Assembly: GCA_026120185.1 (NCBI GenBank)
Contig: JANUWF010000008.1
Location: forward strand, 3,410,001 to 3,474,000
Direction: 5' to 3'
DNA: 64,000 nucleotides
From: Voacanga thouarsii
Lineage: Eukaryota; Streptophyta; Magnoliopsida; Gentianales; Apocynaceae
In this document: piece by piece, positions 46,296-58,278 of the stretch
Numbering within the stretch: position 1 is the stretch's first letter
Layout: the number at the start of each line of letters is the position of its first letter
Made by a program: the position numbers and the translations under genes
The notes under the pieces: generated by a model
The model's database searches: none
What the model saw: the letters and a program-made list of their open reading frames with translations, nothing else
What the model was told of the DNA's origin: nothing

Positions 46296-48943
46296 GAGAA
46301 CATGAAGCATTATATTATTAGAAGCAAAATTGTCCCCGATTTTTAGAATACTATTGAAGATAGGAATTTTTACATAATGAAAAACTTCAGTCTTCAATCA
46401 CCTAGGCCAAACTACAAAGTGTTGGATGAGGATTTGCAGATTGTCATTGATAGAAGCACATACATAGAAGAATTAAAGGAGGATCTACCAGAAATCCCAA
46501 GGCACAAATTTTGATTTGCGCAATATGAATATTTTGAAGCCCATGCTGGAGACATTAGCCTCTTAGTTGGTAACGGATTAATGGAATATTGTTTCGTCCC
46601 CTCTCTACTCCCCCCTTCCCACCCCAAGTTTTTGATGCTGAAAACCGCACTGTTTTAACAATTTGCATAATCACTATTCACTGGAATTATGTTATGCCTA
46701 TGTCACAATTTCATAATGTGTTATGATTGCAATCATGCATTCATATGATTGACTCACGAATTGGTAAGCATGATAGAATTCAGAATGTTATAGCAGCATG
46801 ATTAGAATTGAGCAAAATGTTGTGCGCATGTGCTTTTGTAAATGTTAAAAGGTGATCAAAATCTTCATCCTATTTTTTGTTGAAGACCACTATATACTAC
46901 CAAACATGAGAAGTTTTCAAACTGAAATCTCCCAATTGAAAATTTGAGAAATACAGTCTTCTCATGCGCATAATGACCATCCAATACAAAGTGTTATTGC
47001 ATACCTATTGATTTAACATGATGCATGATTGCCAGCATATGTACTATAGCTTTGATACGAAATCATTTGCGTCTTGAAAAACATTTTAGAATTAGCTTTG
47101 TTATTGATGTACGCTTCTTTTTCATAAGATGAAAAACATTTGACAAGGGAGAAAAAAATTAAAAAATGGCAGTCTGAATAGAGATATATGCTGGTTCCCT
47201 CAATGATCTTTCAGATGCAATTGGAATGATAACAGGAGTATCAGCTATTGAACATAGGTCTCAAATTAGAAACCAAGTAGATTTACAATTTGTAACAATA
47301 AAGGATCACAAGTAAGTATTGCTATTAGATCTAAAAATATATATACACAAATAAATAAATTATTGATTGAAACTAGTTTGAACTGCAGGGGAAATGAGCT
47401 CTGTGTGACGTTGTGGGGGAAACAATGCAAATGTGATTTAGAGGACAGAAGTGCTTGGTAGAGAGAGAATGCAAACCACTATTTTCATATCAATGATAAT
47501 GAAGAATGACTAAGGGAATGCATCAATATCAAGTAGCAGTGCAACAAAAATCTACATTGACTTAGAAATGCCAGAAGTTAATAACTTCAGACAAATGTAT
47601 GTGGGAAATTCCTATTCCCTAAAAAAATTGAATATGCATCATAAATCTATCTTTTCATTAATTAAATAGGTGTAAAGAAAACCACAAGATAGAAATAGCG
47701 ATGGAATTGACAATTGGAACTGTTGTGTTAACTTCACAATAATATGAGGAAAAAAAAGAGAACTTTGGCGGAGTTAAATGCAATGATCAACAACGGAGAC
47801 AAAATGGTACTGTATTATTGTTAAATTATAGATGAATTGTGCCCTTGAAATACATTACTCAATCATAGAAAAAAGGTAAAATCCATTTGACCATGCTGCA
47901 ATTTACCTGTTGAATCAGGAAAGGACATACCACTGTAGCATCATTGTCTTGGACATTGACGCATACAATAGATGGAGATATAATTTTTGCACAAGGTATA
48001 GAAAGAAACTCAAAGGTTATGGAAAAAAGCTGGCATGCGAATCATGTATTAGAACAGAAGATTATCCAGATTCAAGGAAACTATACAGTGCTAAACAAGT
48101 TTGACTGCATGAATTTAAAAAATACATATATATTCTGAAATTTTGAAATTGCAGATATCGAGTTGAGGTAATTGTTGTTGATCATACAACACAAGGACGT
48201 TTTATTTTCTTTGATAGAGATGTTGAGAAGATTGTGGGGATGTGGGGATGCAAGCAAGCGAACTAGCTCTAAGAGTTGCATAAGTATAGTACTTAAATAA
48301 GCAATAAAGACTGAAAATATGACTACACTGTTACAAATTGATAAGAATTCTTTCAATGAAATTGACTCTAAAGGTGCTTATTCTAATATAGGAAGGATTG
48401 CATGATGCTATACCTAGACCATTGAAGAATATAATTGGAAAAACATATATATGCCAAGTTAAATTCAATGAACAGACTCAAGGATTGCCAAGGGAAAGTT
48501 TTACAGTTAACCGAATTTATCATCCATCGGATATAGTTGAGAAAGATGAAGAACAGACAATGGTAACAAACACCCAACCTAAATTCCATGCCTATTTACC
48601 TATGATTCATAATGAAAGATGCTCACACATATTTTCCTTTGACAAACTGTTCAGGAAATTGAAGAACATTCAACAGAAGAAGAGGGAAAAGAAATGGAGG
48701 ACATGGTTCAAACAAAACACCCATCAAAGAAGAGACAAAACGAGACGTAGTTGGGCGGTATGAAAAACAATAGCCACATCTCTTTTGCACCAGTTAATTT
48801 GATACTATCAAATGATAAGACAATTCCATTCTTTTTTTTTACAGGAGATAGATGAGAACACAAAACAAACAACTACCAAATGTTCAAGCAAACAAAAGAT
48901 TGAAACTGGACTGAAAAAGAGTTACAAGAGCAGAATTAGATAA
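46296..48943 (+). pseudogene. RPA70-like (replication protein A large subunit) multi-exon pseudogene
   Basis: RPA70 proteins bind single-stranded DNA through OB-folds. Exon-like blocks with matching splice signals are: 46296-46569 (FYIMKNFSLQSPRPNYKVL, IPRHKF, then GDISLL, donor GTAACG), 47215-47311 (AIGMITGVSAIEHRSQI, donor GTAAGT), 47389 onward (GNELCVTLWGKQC), about 47530-47600 (ATKIYIDLEMPEVNNF), 47910-48105 (RWRYNFCTRYRKK and CESC, the C-terminal zinc domain), 48154-48265 (VEVIVVDHTTQGRFIFFDRD), 48392-48763 and 48845-48943 (basic tail). Stops inside the first block (TAG near 46349, TGA near 46514) and a stop in the third suggest a pseudogene. Such RPA-like genes are common in plants and are often carried by Helitrons. 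Confidence 0.78.
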
Positions 48944-49415
48944 ATAATATTGTTAAATTGTGAAACATCATTAGAATGGTAATGGGAAAAAAATAGCAAA
49001 CTAGATTATGCACCTGAATATTTTGTCAAAATTATATAGTTATTATAATTAGAGATTGAGTGTCTTGATTTGAAGATATATTAATTGTGATATTGAAGAT
49101 ACAAGACTCATATTGACTATGTTATTTTCATAAATCCTGCAATATGTCAAATCCAAATTTCTATTGTTCTATTGACAATCAACATTAGAGGTGAAATTTT
49201 TCGACAATGCATGATTTGTTGAGACTATCGATGGAATAATTTGATTCAAATGTTATTTAGCAAACTGATGAAATAATTTGTCAAGGTCACTTTTAAATTT
49301 CTTGAAGTCTTTTGCTACATTTATTGGTTGATGCCTGATTCTACCCCACTTGACTGTAAAAGTCAAGAATCTATTGTATTTCTGTATCTAAAATTTCAGC
49401 ACATAAAATAAACAA

Positions 49416-49628
49416 GTGGAGATGCGAGGAAGAGCTACTGAATGTGGTGGTAATGTGGTGAAAGAGGAGATGGACGAAGAAGAATCACTATCACTGTGTG
49501 AATTCCCTATGAATGGGGAAAACCAAACAAGAAAAGTAACTTATATTACTAAATCTGCCATTGAATTAGAAGAAGATCACAATTTCTGTGACCCTGAGAT
49601 TTTAAAAAACCTAAAAGGATATGATTAA
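49416..49628 (+). CDS. Unrecognised 70-aa acidic ORF (possible captured gene fragment)
   Basis: The frame encodes an acidic peptide with EEMDEEESLSLCEFPMNG near residues 18-35 and FCDPEILKNLKGYD at the end. I do not recognise the family. It stands out because its codon make-up and acidic/serine pattern look protein-like in an otherwise AT-rich stretch, and because it lies between two gene fragments (RPA-like, GlnRS-like). It may be an exon of a captured host gene; it may also be chance. No splice sites were assigned with confidence. Confidence 0.35.
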   Translation: MEMRGRATECGGNVVKEEMDEEESLSLCEFPMNGENQTRKVTYITKSAIELEEDHNFCDPEILKNLKGYD

Positions 49629-50049
49629 GCTCACTAAAAAAGGAATCATACAGTCACAGAAATTTGATGCCTTTATGGAATTTCAGGGTGAGATTCTACC
49701 CATGTGGAACTCAGAAAGTTGTGAAAGGCTTTGTCTAAATGCCTTTGAAAAATGATAGTTGAATATGGCAAACAAATGTGGTATAAAAATATCTACTATA
49801 AAAAATGAGATGAGTGCAATGATTGTTTAACTAACTGTGCTTATGAGAAATATGGTGCCCTTCATTGACATTATGTTTCAAACAAACTATGGGTTATGAA
49901 AACATGTGTTATGGTGAATGTCCTTTTTTGTGTTTTTCATGAATGTCCTTTGTTGGAAAGAAATGTTACACAACTGTTGCTTCAGTCCTCTTCAATAGCG
50001 TAGACTTTGATCAAGAGGAAGAGATGATGTCTTGCTTTCTTAACATCTA

Positions 50050-50440
50050 ATCTTGATTATTTCGATGAACTCTATGAGCTGGCTATGGATCTCATACGAA
50101 GAGGTCATGCATATGTTGATCGCTAGGTTGCTTAAGTTTTTCATCATTTTATTCTATTCTAATGTCCATCACCAGATTGCTGAACTTTCCACCTCAATGA
50201 CATTGGTAGAATTATTTCAGACAAAGTTTGCACAAAAGACTGATGATTACATACAGGATATTTACCTTTTCAAAAATTTAAACGTCTTCCTATTTTATGC
50301 ATTTTCTAAGATATTTTAAATTTTCCCACATTCAACTTGACACCTGAAGAAATAAAAGAGTACAGAGAGAAGCAGATGAATATGAAGCAAGGCATGATTC
50401 AGGAAGGCCAAGCTACACTGAGAATGAAGCAGTGTTCACA
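50050..50440 (+). pseudogene. Glutaminyl-tRNA synthetase fragments
   Basis: Cytosolic GlnRS charges tRNA-Gln. Two short blocks match the catalytic domain of eukaryotic GlnRS: DYFDELYELAMDLIRRGHAY (50057-50116, then VDR and a stop at 50124-50126) and TPEEIKEYREKQMN followed by MIQEGQATLRMKQ (50340-50433). In the family these two blocks are adjacent (…RGHAYVDxQTPEEIK…). Between KQMN and the following block about 20 family residues are missing. The blocks are therefore exon relics with an internal deletion, not a gene. No other part of GlnRS was found in the window. Confidence 0.82.
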
Positions 50441-50481
50441 TATTCAAATCATATACAATTGACCATTCTTACAATAAACCA

Positions 50482-51043
50482 AATCATGAAAAGTAAACGG
50501 ATAAAAATTCCAAGAATCATAACAACAGCTCCATATAGCTTCATAACTCCAGATTTCAATAGTTGATAGACCTTTTCATTTTGACAAATTTAAATGTCTC
50601 CTTTCTCAATACTCTCCACAATTCTACAATAGATTCAACCAATGCATGAGGGCAAGACTCCAACAACTAAGTTATGAAATACAGGGCATATCAACAATTC
50701 TCTCCATAGACCATATCAACACTTTGCTCACTTGATGCTTATTCATTACATTTATAAAACTAAATCATGAACAGAAAACAAATGAATATTCCAAGCATAA
50801 TAACAACAACTCCATATAGCTTCATTAATCCAGATCTTCAATAGCTCACATACATTTTCATTTTGACAAATTTATTTGTCTCCTTTCTCAATACTCTCCA
50901 CAATTCTGCAATTCATTCAACCAATGAATGAGGACATGACTCCAATGACTAAGTTATGAAATATAGGACATATCAACAATACTCTCCACAGATCATATCA
51001 ACACTTTGCTCACACAAGGCTTATTCATTACATTTATAAAGCA
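50482..51043. repeat. 281-bp tandem duplication
   Basis: Two copies starting AATCATGAA at 50482 and 50763 share CTCCATATAGCTTCAT, TTTCATTTTGACAAATTTA, CTCAATACTCTCCACAATTC and CATATCAACACTTTGCTCAC. They have diverged moderately. No coding content was seen. Confidence 0.88.
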
Positions 51044-51189
51044 AAGTAATAACATCTATTCATATTGTAACATAACATAACTAATGACATATCATCGGTA
51101 GTAGTACACAATAAACGACATCAACATCTGGAAACTGTCATACACCATTATTTCCTTGCATCACATATTAGCCATTACCCCAATCTCAA

Positions 51190-51840
51190 TGATCTTTTTT
51201 TAAACATCTCCAGTAACAATACCATCATAACTCTTCCTCATTATATCAACCACTTCAGCTCCACTAGCAGAAGGTCCTTCTACATTTACCATTTGGACAT
51301 CATAGAAAAGCCAAATAGTATTCGTTGAATATCTTGGCAATTGAAATTTTCATTTCCCACTATATTGTTTGAACAAATCCTTCTGAATATGATATTCCTT
51401 TCGAGATTCAACAATAGCAACAACAAAAGGTTGATAGAATTTTATGTATGAATCCATTTTTCTCTCTTTTTCTTCGACCTCCAAATACTTTTCATTCAAG
51501 AACATAATTGTTAATAGTTGTTACAAACTAGGCTCATGAAACACCCTGGTATGAGAATCAGTCCACCAATTGTAGTAGCTAGCACCATCAGTAATCATGG
51601 TTGTAGACATTGAAATAAATATTTCAAGATAATCATCATAATCATATGTTCCACAATGCAAAACCATCTAGACTTTATTCGCTCACCTATTAGGTAAAGC
51701 ATAATATAGTTTATCCGACTGCAGTTACACACTTGACAAAACCATGGTTTCAGCTATAAATGGATGAATACTCAGCCTCCCTACTAATGTATATTCAGTA
51801 AGTATGCCATTATATAACTCCATTTTTCAACGAAAGAAAA
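51190..51840 (-). pseudogene. Unidentified decayed reading frame (about 215 codons)
   Basis: On the minus strand one frame stays protein-like over about 650 bp and is broken by about six stop codons. Segments include LSIHPFIAETMVLSS, MVLHCGTYDYDDYLEIF, TDGASYYNWWTDSHTRVF, LTIMFLNEKYLEVEEKER, DSYIKFYQPFVVAIVE, HIQKDLFKQYSG and ASGAEVVDIMRKSYDG. I do not recognise the family. The absence of frameshifts despite the stops suggests a once-real protein. It could be a captured host gene, a transposon ORF or an old integrated viral sequence; the sequence alone does not decide. Confidence 0.5.
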
Positions 51841-53212
51841 CAAGCTAGAAAATAATGAATAACTTGCTCTACAAATCTACATATATATATATATATATAT
51901 ATAGCTAACAATAATTAATTGTATAATTTATATTTGTCTTTTCAGAGTCTTTCAAATAGTTTTTTTTAACAAATTAATTGTGCATTATTTCTGAAATCAT
52001 CAACACCCTTTCAAATTCCTATTATCCATTCAAAGAATAGTACACGATGCATTCTTCAACACGAATCAGTATTCAAAGATAATGTCTTTTCACATTCCAA
52101 CAATGTATTCAATAAATATTGCAAGATGCATTTTGCACGACATAATCAACATTCAAATAAATACTATATTTACATATTTTAATTTTCTTTTCTTTATTCA
52201 ATTTAATTTCAAAACAACACTAAATTAAGCAAACGTCCCTTCATATTCATACTATCTATTCAAAGAATATTACAGGATTCATTCAACATGGCACAAATAC
52301 TATTCAAAGAAATACTAAATTCATAGATTTTAATGTCTCTTCTTTATGCAAAAATTAAATTAATGACCACACAATAATTTAGCCAACTCAAAGAGTATTT
52401 AATGTCACATATGAAACAAAATATACGTTTCATAAAACATGAAATTGTAAAGTTTTTTTTTTCAGGATATTCTGTCTGTTACAAATCTAAAAAAGTCCAA
52501 AGCTTACGCCAAAACTAACCTCAATTATTTTGTAATTTTGTTTTAAAAAAATTAATACATAACACAAAAATTAATCTTATGCATATATATATACACAGTA
52601 CAATTACTCACATTTAAACAAAAAAAAAAAAAAAAAAACAACAACAACAACAAAAAACTTAGTTAACATTAAAAAGAAAAAATCGTTTAAAAAAAGAAAA
52701 GTAAATTTCTAATTGATTTTTAGCACACAATCACAATCACATTCACTAATCACATTTAGCACACAAAGTAAAATTATTTAGCACACAATCACATTCACTA
52801 AGCTTATTAAATATCAAACTTAACACAATTTCTAATTGATTTTTAGACTACAAACCAACAAACCATAGCTGGCAGATAGCTAACATAAGTAATAGACATT
52901 ACACTGAATCTATCAACTACTATTAACATACAAAAAATAACCTAAACCAAATTACTCCAACATTCAAACAAGGGCAAGGTCTAAAGAAAAAAGAGAGAAT
53001 GCTATTGCCAAATAAATAGTTGCTCAATGATCTTCAAAACACATGCATAAGAAAAGTAATAATATATGACCAAAATAAGTCATCTGAAATTGTCATAACT
53101 GTTGTTTCTTTGTTTGCTTCAAAAAACCATAACCGCTGATCTTCATGTAACAAACCATCCTAATGATCTATCTTCATTGGCTACAGTAACAATGTAGATG
53201 ACAATCAGAAAC

Positions 53213-53276
53213 AAACAAACAAACAAACAAACAAACAAACAAACAAACAAACACACACACACACACACACACACAA
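53213..53276. repeat. (AAAC)n(AC)n microsatellite
   Basis: Ten or more AAAC units pass into a perfect AC run. Confidence 0.96.
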
Positions 53277-53289
53277 AATGTTACAAATC

Positions 53290-53700
53290 TATCAACATCA
53301 AAACAATTGTGCATTATACGTGGGCTTTTGATAGTAAACCATCGTTGCAAAACACCAAATAATTGCCCATTCATGTTTATATTGACACCTAATATACTTA
53401 GCACATAATAAAATCCACAAAGCTTATAGCACGTCTAACTTAGCAGAATTCCCTTATGCTTTTTTAGACTGGAATAAAAAATACATTTACATATTCACTT
53501 TTGTTAATGTTTTTATGAAATTGTGTATCATATGTGAGCTTCTAATGGTAAACCATCGTCATAAAACAGCGAATAGTTCCCCAAACATACTTATATTGAC
53601 GCCCAATATATTTACTACAAAATCACATCAACTAAGCTTATACCACATCTAGCTTAACAAATAACTCCCTATATTAATTATTTACAAAATCTTGATCCAA
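53290..53700. repeat. 214-bp tandem duplication
   Basis: GTAAACCATCGT occurs at 53334 and 53548 with collinear flanks (TATATTGAC(A/G)CC(C/T)AATATA, AAGCTTATA(G/C)CAC(G/A)TCTA(A/G)CTTA). Two diverged copies; a third, weaker copy may lie near 52780-52850. Confidence 0.8.
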
Positions 53701-54555
53701 GCAAAAATACATGTTTCTATAATTTCTATGGAAAAAAATAAATATATAAAATCGTAAAACGAATTATACTCTAAACATCAAATCTTTTACATACACAATA
53801 TTGATAAAGATCATACCAAGGTCATAGACATCATAAAATCACAAAGACATTGTAAACCAACTCCTGCAACTTAATCCTTTCAAATGGAAGGGGTACAGTT
53901 ATAAAATAATCCAACCAAAGCCTACATGAAGGAAAAAAAGATATTAGTCAGAAACAATTATATCCAACAAACAGTGGCTATTAAATCCATCTCATAACCT
54001 CTCAATAACAACTATGCAAAAACAAAAACAATAAGAACATTTTAGAAAGTAATTGTATCACAATTATCACACTCAAAAGGTTCAGGCAATAGAAATTGAA
54101 TGTTACTGTTAAATAACCACTGTTAACAACAATAACGACTGTCAAATGTTACTGAATTCCCTGATGTTTTTCTTAGCCAAAAGAGAAGTCTAAGAACCAT
54201 GAACAAAGAGTTGAAACTACTAATCAAAGCCAAAAGATCCCTTATGCTTCTCCGTACTGCTGATCCATTATGCTTTTCTATAGCTTGAAGGAATGCCATT
54301 GCCAAATAAATAGTTACTCAATGTGTAAAACCCTACCTAAACCTATCCTAGAATTAGAGGAATGGGTTGCATTCCATGTTATATTGCATAAAAATATATT
54401 TATTGGATGAATTTGTATGCCTTAGAATTGTTATATATGGGTTGTATGGTTTATTTGTGCTTGTTGAGTGTTGAGGGTAATTAAGGATTTTCACTTGAGG
54501 ATGAATTCGGAAGAGGCTTGAGATTTAGAAAGGAAAATAATTAGGTTGGGAAAAT

Positions 54556-54612
54556 AAGAATAAGAATTAATGTGGTTAAGTGGTTAGAGCTTTGTGGTTA
54601 AGTGGTTAGAGC
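54556..54612. repeat. Short tandem duplication in the gypsy LTR
   Basis: The phrase TTAAGTGGTTAGAGCTTTG is present twice in direct succession with GTGG between, a unit of about 23 bp. Confidence 0.8.
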
Positions 54613-57600
54613 TTTGTGGTTAATCTCTAAGGTTTTAAGTGCAAATCCTATCAACTAGATATTTTTTAAATTATCCTAACTAATGTTTGAAATTTTCTTC
54701 TTGCATTCCATGAAACTAGGAATGTTCTCTTGGGAAAGACACGATGGTAATATTCGAACCATGTGATCTTGTCATAAAAGAAAATCTAGAAGAATTCTAA
54801 TCTCTATCATTTTAGCAATCCATGTCCTAGCCTATTTGAATTTAAAATATTCCTATTTCTTTAATTCTTCTAATTTTCTAATAAAATGTCTTGGATAAAT
54901 TTTGGACTTGAATTTTTGAAAGAAAATTCCAGCTCTTGGGAGGAGAGATGACCGAAATATGGGAGGAAAAATAGCTAGATAGTTTCCAACTAAATCACCA
55001 TAGGTTCTTCTCCAAAGAACTATATTTTGCTTGTTTTTGATTTGGTACAAACCTGGAATTTTTTCCAGCATTTCCTCTTGGCTGGATTTCCAAAAAATGC
55101 AGCACATTTGCCTAATCTTTTCTTGCTAGCAAACAACCATTTCGTGTAAGTAAGAAGCTGAAAATTCCTTGGAAATTCGCAACTATTATGGCTGCACCAA
55201 ACCAGAAAATTTTTCAGCAAATTACCAAGTGTATTAGCCATGGAAATTGAGCAAAAAACCCATGCATAAGATCATCTAAAGTTCTCCTCCTTCTTCTCCA
55301 AGATGGTGGCTAAAAAATCACCATTAATGGACCTTCAAACACTCCTATTTTCTAGCTGCAAATCCATTCAAAATAATTCAAATTTTTGCTAGTAAATTAT
55401 CCTAGATTCTAAGAGTTCTTGTAGTTAAATTCCAGAATTTTTTTCCAACTTGCATAGCAAAGGTAAAAACCGATTTCTTCTTCAATCCCCTTCATCATTT
55501 CGGCCACCTTGAAACCATGGCTGAACATCTTGTCTTCTTCATCAACCTTGGCCATTAGAACTCCATTAAACCACCTCAAACCTCTCCTAACTTCACTACA
55601 TTAAAAACTTTTCAAACTTAAAAATTAAATCCCACCTTTTACTCCTTTAAACTCTCACTCAACTATACTAGTAAAGCTAGAATTTTATCCCTCTTGTACA
55701 GCCATTTTCGACCAGCTCTAGGCCTGGGATAATTCTCCATTTCATAATAAAGACTTAACTAAGCTAGCAACTCAGCATTGAAGGACTAGAGACCTTCAAG
55801 AAGAAATCACCATTAGCAAATCTCTACCTTAAAAACCTCCAATTTTTCTTCATGTTGAAATTCAAACTAGCTCTAGTCTTTCTCTCTCCCTTAGATAACC
55901 GAAACTCCTCCCTCCTAGCAAGGCTATTCGGCCATCACTCACCAAAGCTCACTCATCTTCTTCTCTCAATTTTCTCTTGTGTTCTCAAGAAAACCAAGAA
56001 CACCAAGAATACTACACACTACACTTCTTCGACCTTTAGCCACTTCTACTCATCCCAAATCACTCGAAATCTCTCAAATCAACTAGGATTCAACCTATAC
56101 TCATCCTTAGTATACTCCATAACACTAAAACAACCAAAGTTGATTGCTCCTTTGGATCAAACGTGCCTTTTTTGTTCAAGACAAGAAGAATACCAAAAAG
56201 GTAAGATAGGTTCAATCATCTTATTTTTCTTCTCCTCTTCATATTCTTTTCTTCACCACTTTAATCTCTCACACACTCTCTGTCTTGGCCGATCCATTAG
56301 TGGCCACCCTTGAACAACCTCAATCAATAGAGGACTCATCAAGGCACTCAAGGGTCTTCATTTGACAAGGCAAGATATTCGACTCCAACGATCATCAAAC
56401 AAGTATTTTTGCTATAACCTACTTCTTATTTTCGAACTCAAGACTATTAGATGATGAAATTGATATGTTGATTTAATATTGTTGGGATGGAGATATACGT
56501 GTGGGTATGAAAGGGATAATCTTAAGATATGAAGATCGAAATGGGTATTGAGGCTTATGAAATATTGTTGGATTATGATGTGAGATTTAGGATCATGACA
56601 TGCTTATTAGTTCATTATGATTTAAGGCTTTATATCACTAGTATGGATGTTTTGATGAATGATGGAGATTTTACCACAATTGTTTCACTTATGCTCCTGT
56701 GGTGTAGTTTTGACACCAAATACCTTGCTAGTATTATTATTAGTATAGTACTACCTTTGTTGTGATAAAGACTATTGCAAGTCTATTTTTGCACAAATCA
56801 ACATTTTATTTATTGAATATATGAGTGTATGAATACATATGCATTACCATTTCTTAAACTTTTAATACTAGTAATTTCACTATGGTCAATAACAATTATT
56901 ATTAGCGCTACTTTTTATACTATTATTATTATTCCTATTTTTATCATCATTATTATTAATATTATTCGTGTCATTATTTAATTTAATTTATTAATTTTGG
57001 ACAACATTAGCATTTTTCCAAAATTAATAATTACTTAAAATATTATTATTTTATTAGACAAACAAATAGTAATATTTTTATTAAGCATTATTAAATATAA
57101 ATAATAATATATTAGATTAATTAATATCAATATCTTTATATTAATATTATTATTGATTATTCTTACTAAAACTTTTATCTACACTTATGTATTATTTATA
57201 ATAATAAATAATAATAATAATTATTATTTGTTTGTAACATTATTATTATTATTATTTGACAATAAATAATAATTATTTATTATTAATATTAGTGGTCAAT
57301 AAATAATCATTATTATTATTTATTAACATTTATTATTATTTGTTAATAAAAATTATTATTATTTATTATTTATTATTTATGAAATCTATTTATATTGGTG
57401 TACCAAATTATTCTTATTCTATAAATTAATAACAAACCGCAAAATACCTTGTCAATTAATTTTAGAATTCCTAAGACATTATTGTCATAATTGGATGTTG
57501 TTGTAATAGTTGAGCGTAAGCATGTTAGGTTGGGAGTTATTCATTTGAACAATTGTTACTTGGTTATGAACCATTGGTGACTTATACCCTATATTTACCC

Positions 57601-58187
57601 CAAGCAGGGTTAGATTGCCTTGAGCCAATTTGGAAGACTATTGTGTCAAGGGAAAGCAAAAGACCAAGTAAATCCTTGCATAAAGGTATTTGTTGAACAA
57701 AAGCGCTTTTGCAAGTCAAATTACAGATTACCATAGAAGATGTACTTTGGAATGCAATTATGGACAATTACTCTACTAAATTAAAATAACTTTTTGTCAA
57801 GCAAACAATTTTCCAAGCAAATTAATAAATTTTTCTTAAACCAATTTTTAGATAAGATTATTTGAAAACCATAATTGCTACTTCAAAGAAAACACTTCAT
57901 TGATTTTACATTTTCCAAGTGGGATAAACACAACTTTGAGTACCCAATAAAGGTAAACTACTCGGACTAGTCTTTGAAGGGTTGGGATAAGTCTTTCAAT
58001 AGGTGGCCACCTCTGAGGGGTGAGTCCTACTTGGATAGGATACTAGTTCTAGTAGATCATACCGATCCGAGCTACCATTACAGTTCAAGTGGACTATTTA
58101 TTTTTGGAGTGAACAATCGGTAAGTTTGGGTATAGAAATGGAGGAGTATCTCACCCGGTGGGCCGTACACCCATCCTGTATCAGAAT

Positions 58188-58278
58188 GCACAATGTGTGG
58201 CATCCTAATCATTCTCTTATCATGATGCACAAAGTGTGGCATTCTGACCATTCTCTTGTCATGGTGCACAAAGTGTGG
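58188..58278. repeat. 39-bp tandem repeat (2.3 copies) in the gypsy LTR
   Basis: Units start GCACAA(A/T)GTGTGG at 58188, 58227 and 58266. Because 39 is a multiple of three, an open minus-strand frame shows a 13-residue repeat, which is a by-product. Confidence 0.88.

Larger units (their letters stand above)
51841..54323. other. AT-rich region with tandem and simple repeats
   Basis: No supported gene. It contains TA repeats (51882-51904), an A/CAA-rich run (52620-52656), an AAAC/AC microsatellite (53213-53276), a 214-bp tandem duplication and a 33-bp motif repeated at about 52997 and 54290. A minus-strand frame at 54305-54123 is open for 60 codons but matches nothing I know. Confidence 0.5.

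Noticed and set aside
55852..56313. 153-aa plus-strand open frame in the gypsy LTR
   Set aside because: The frame is a CT-rich, serine/leucine-rich run without any motif, inside an LTR.
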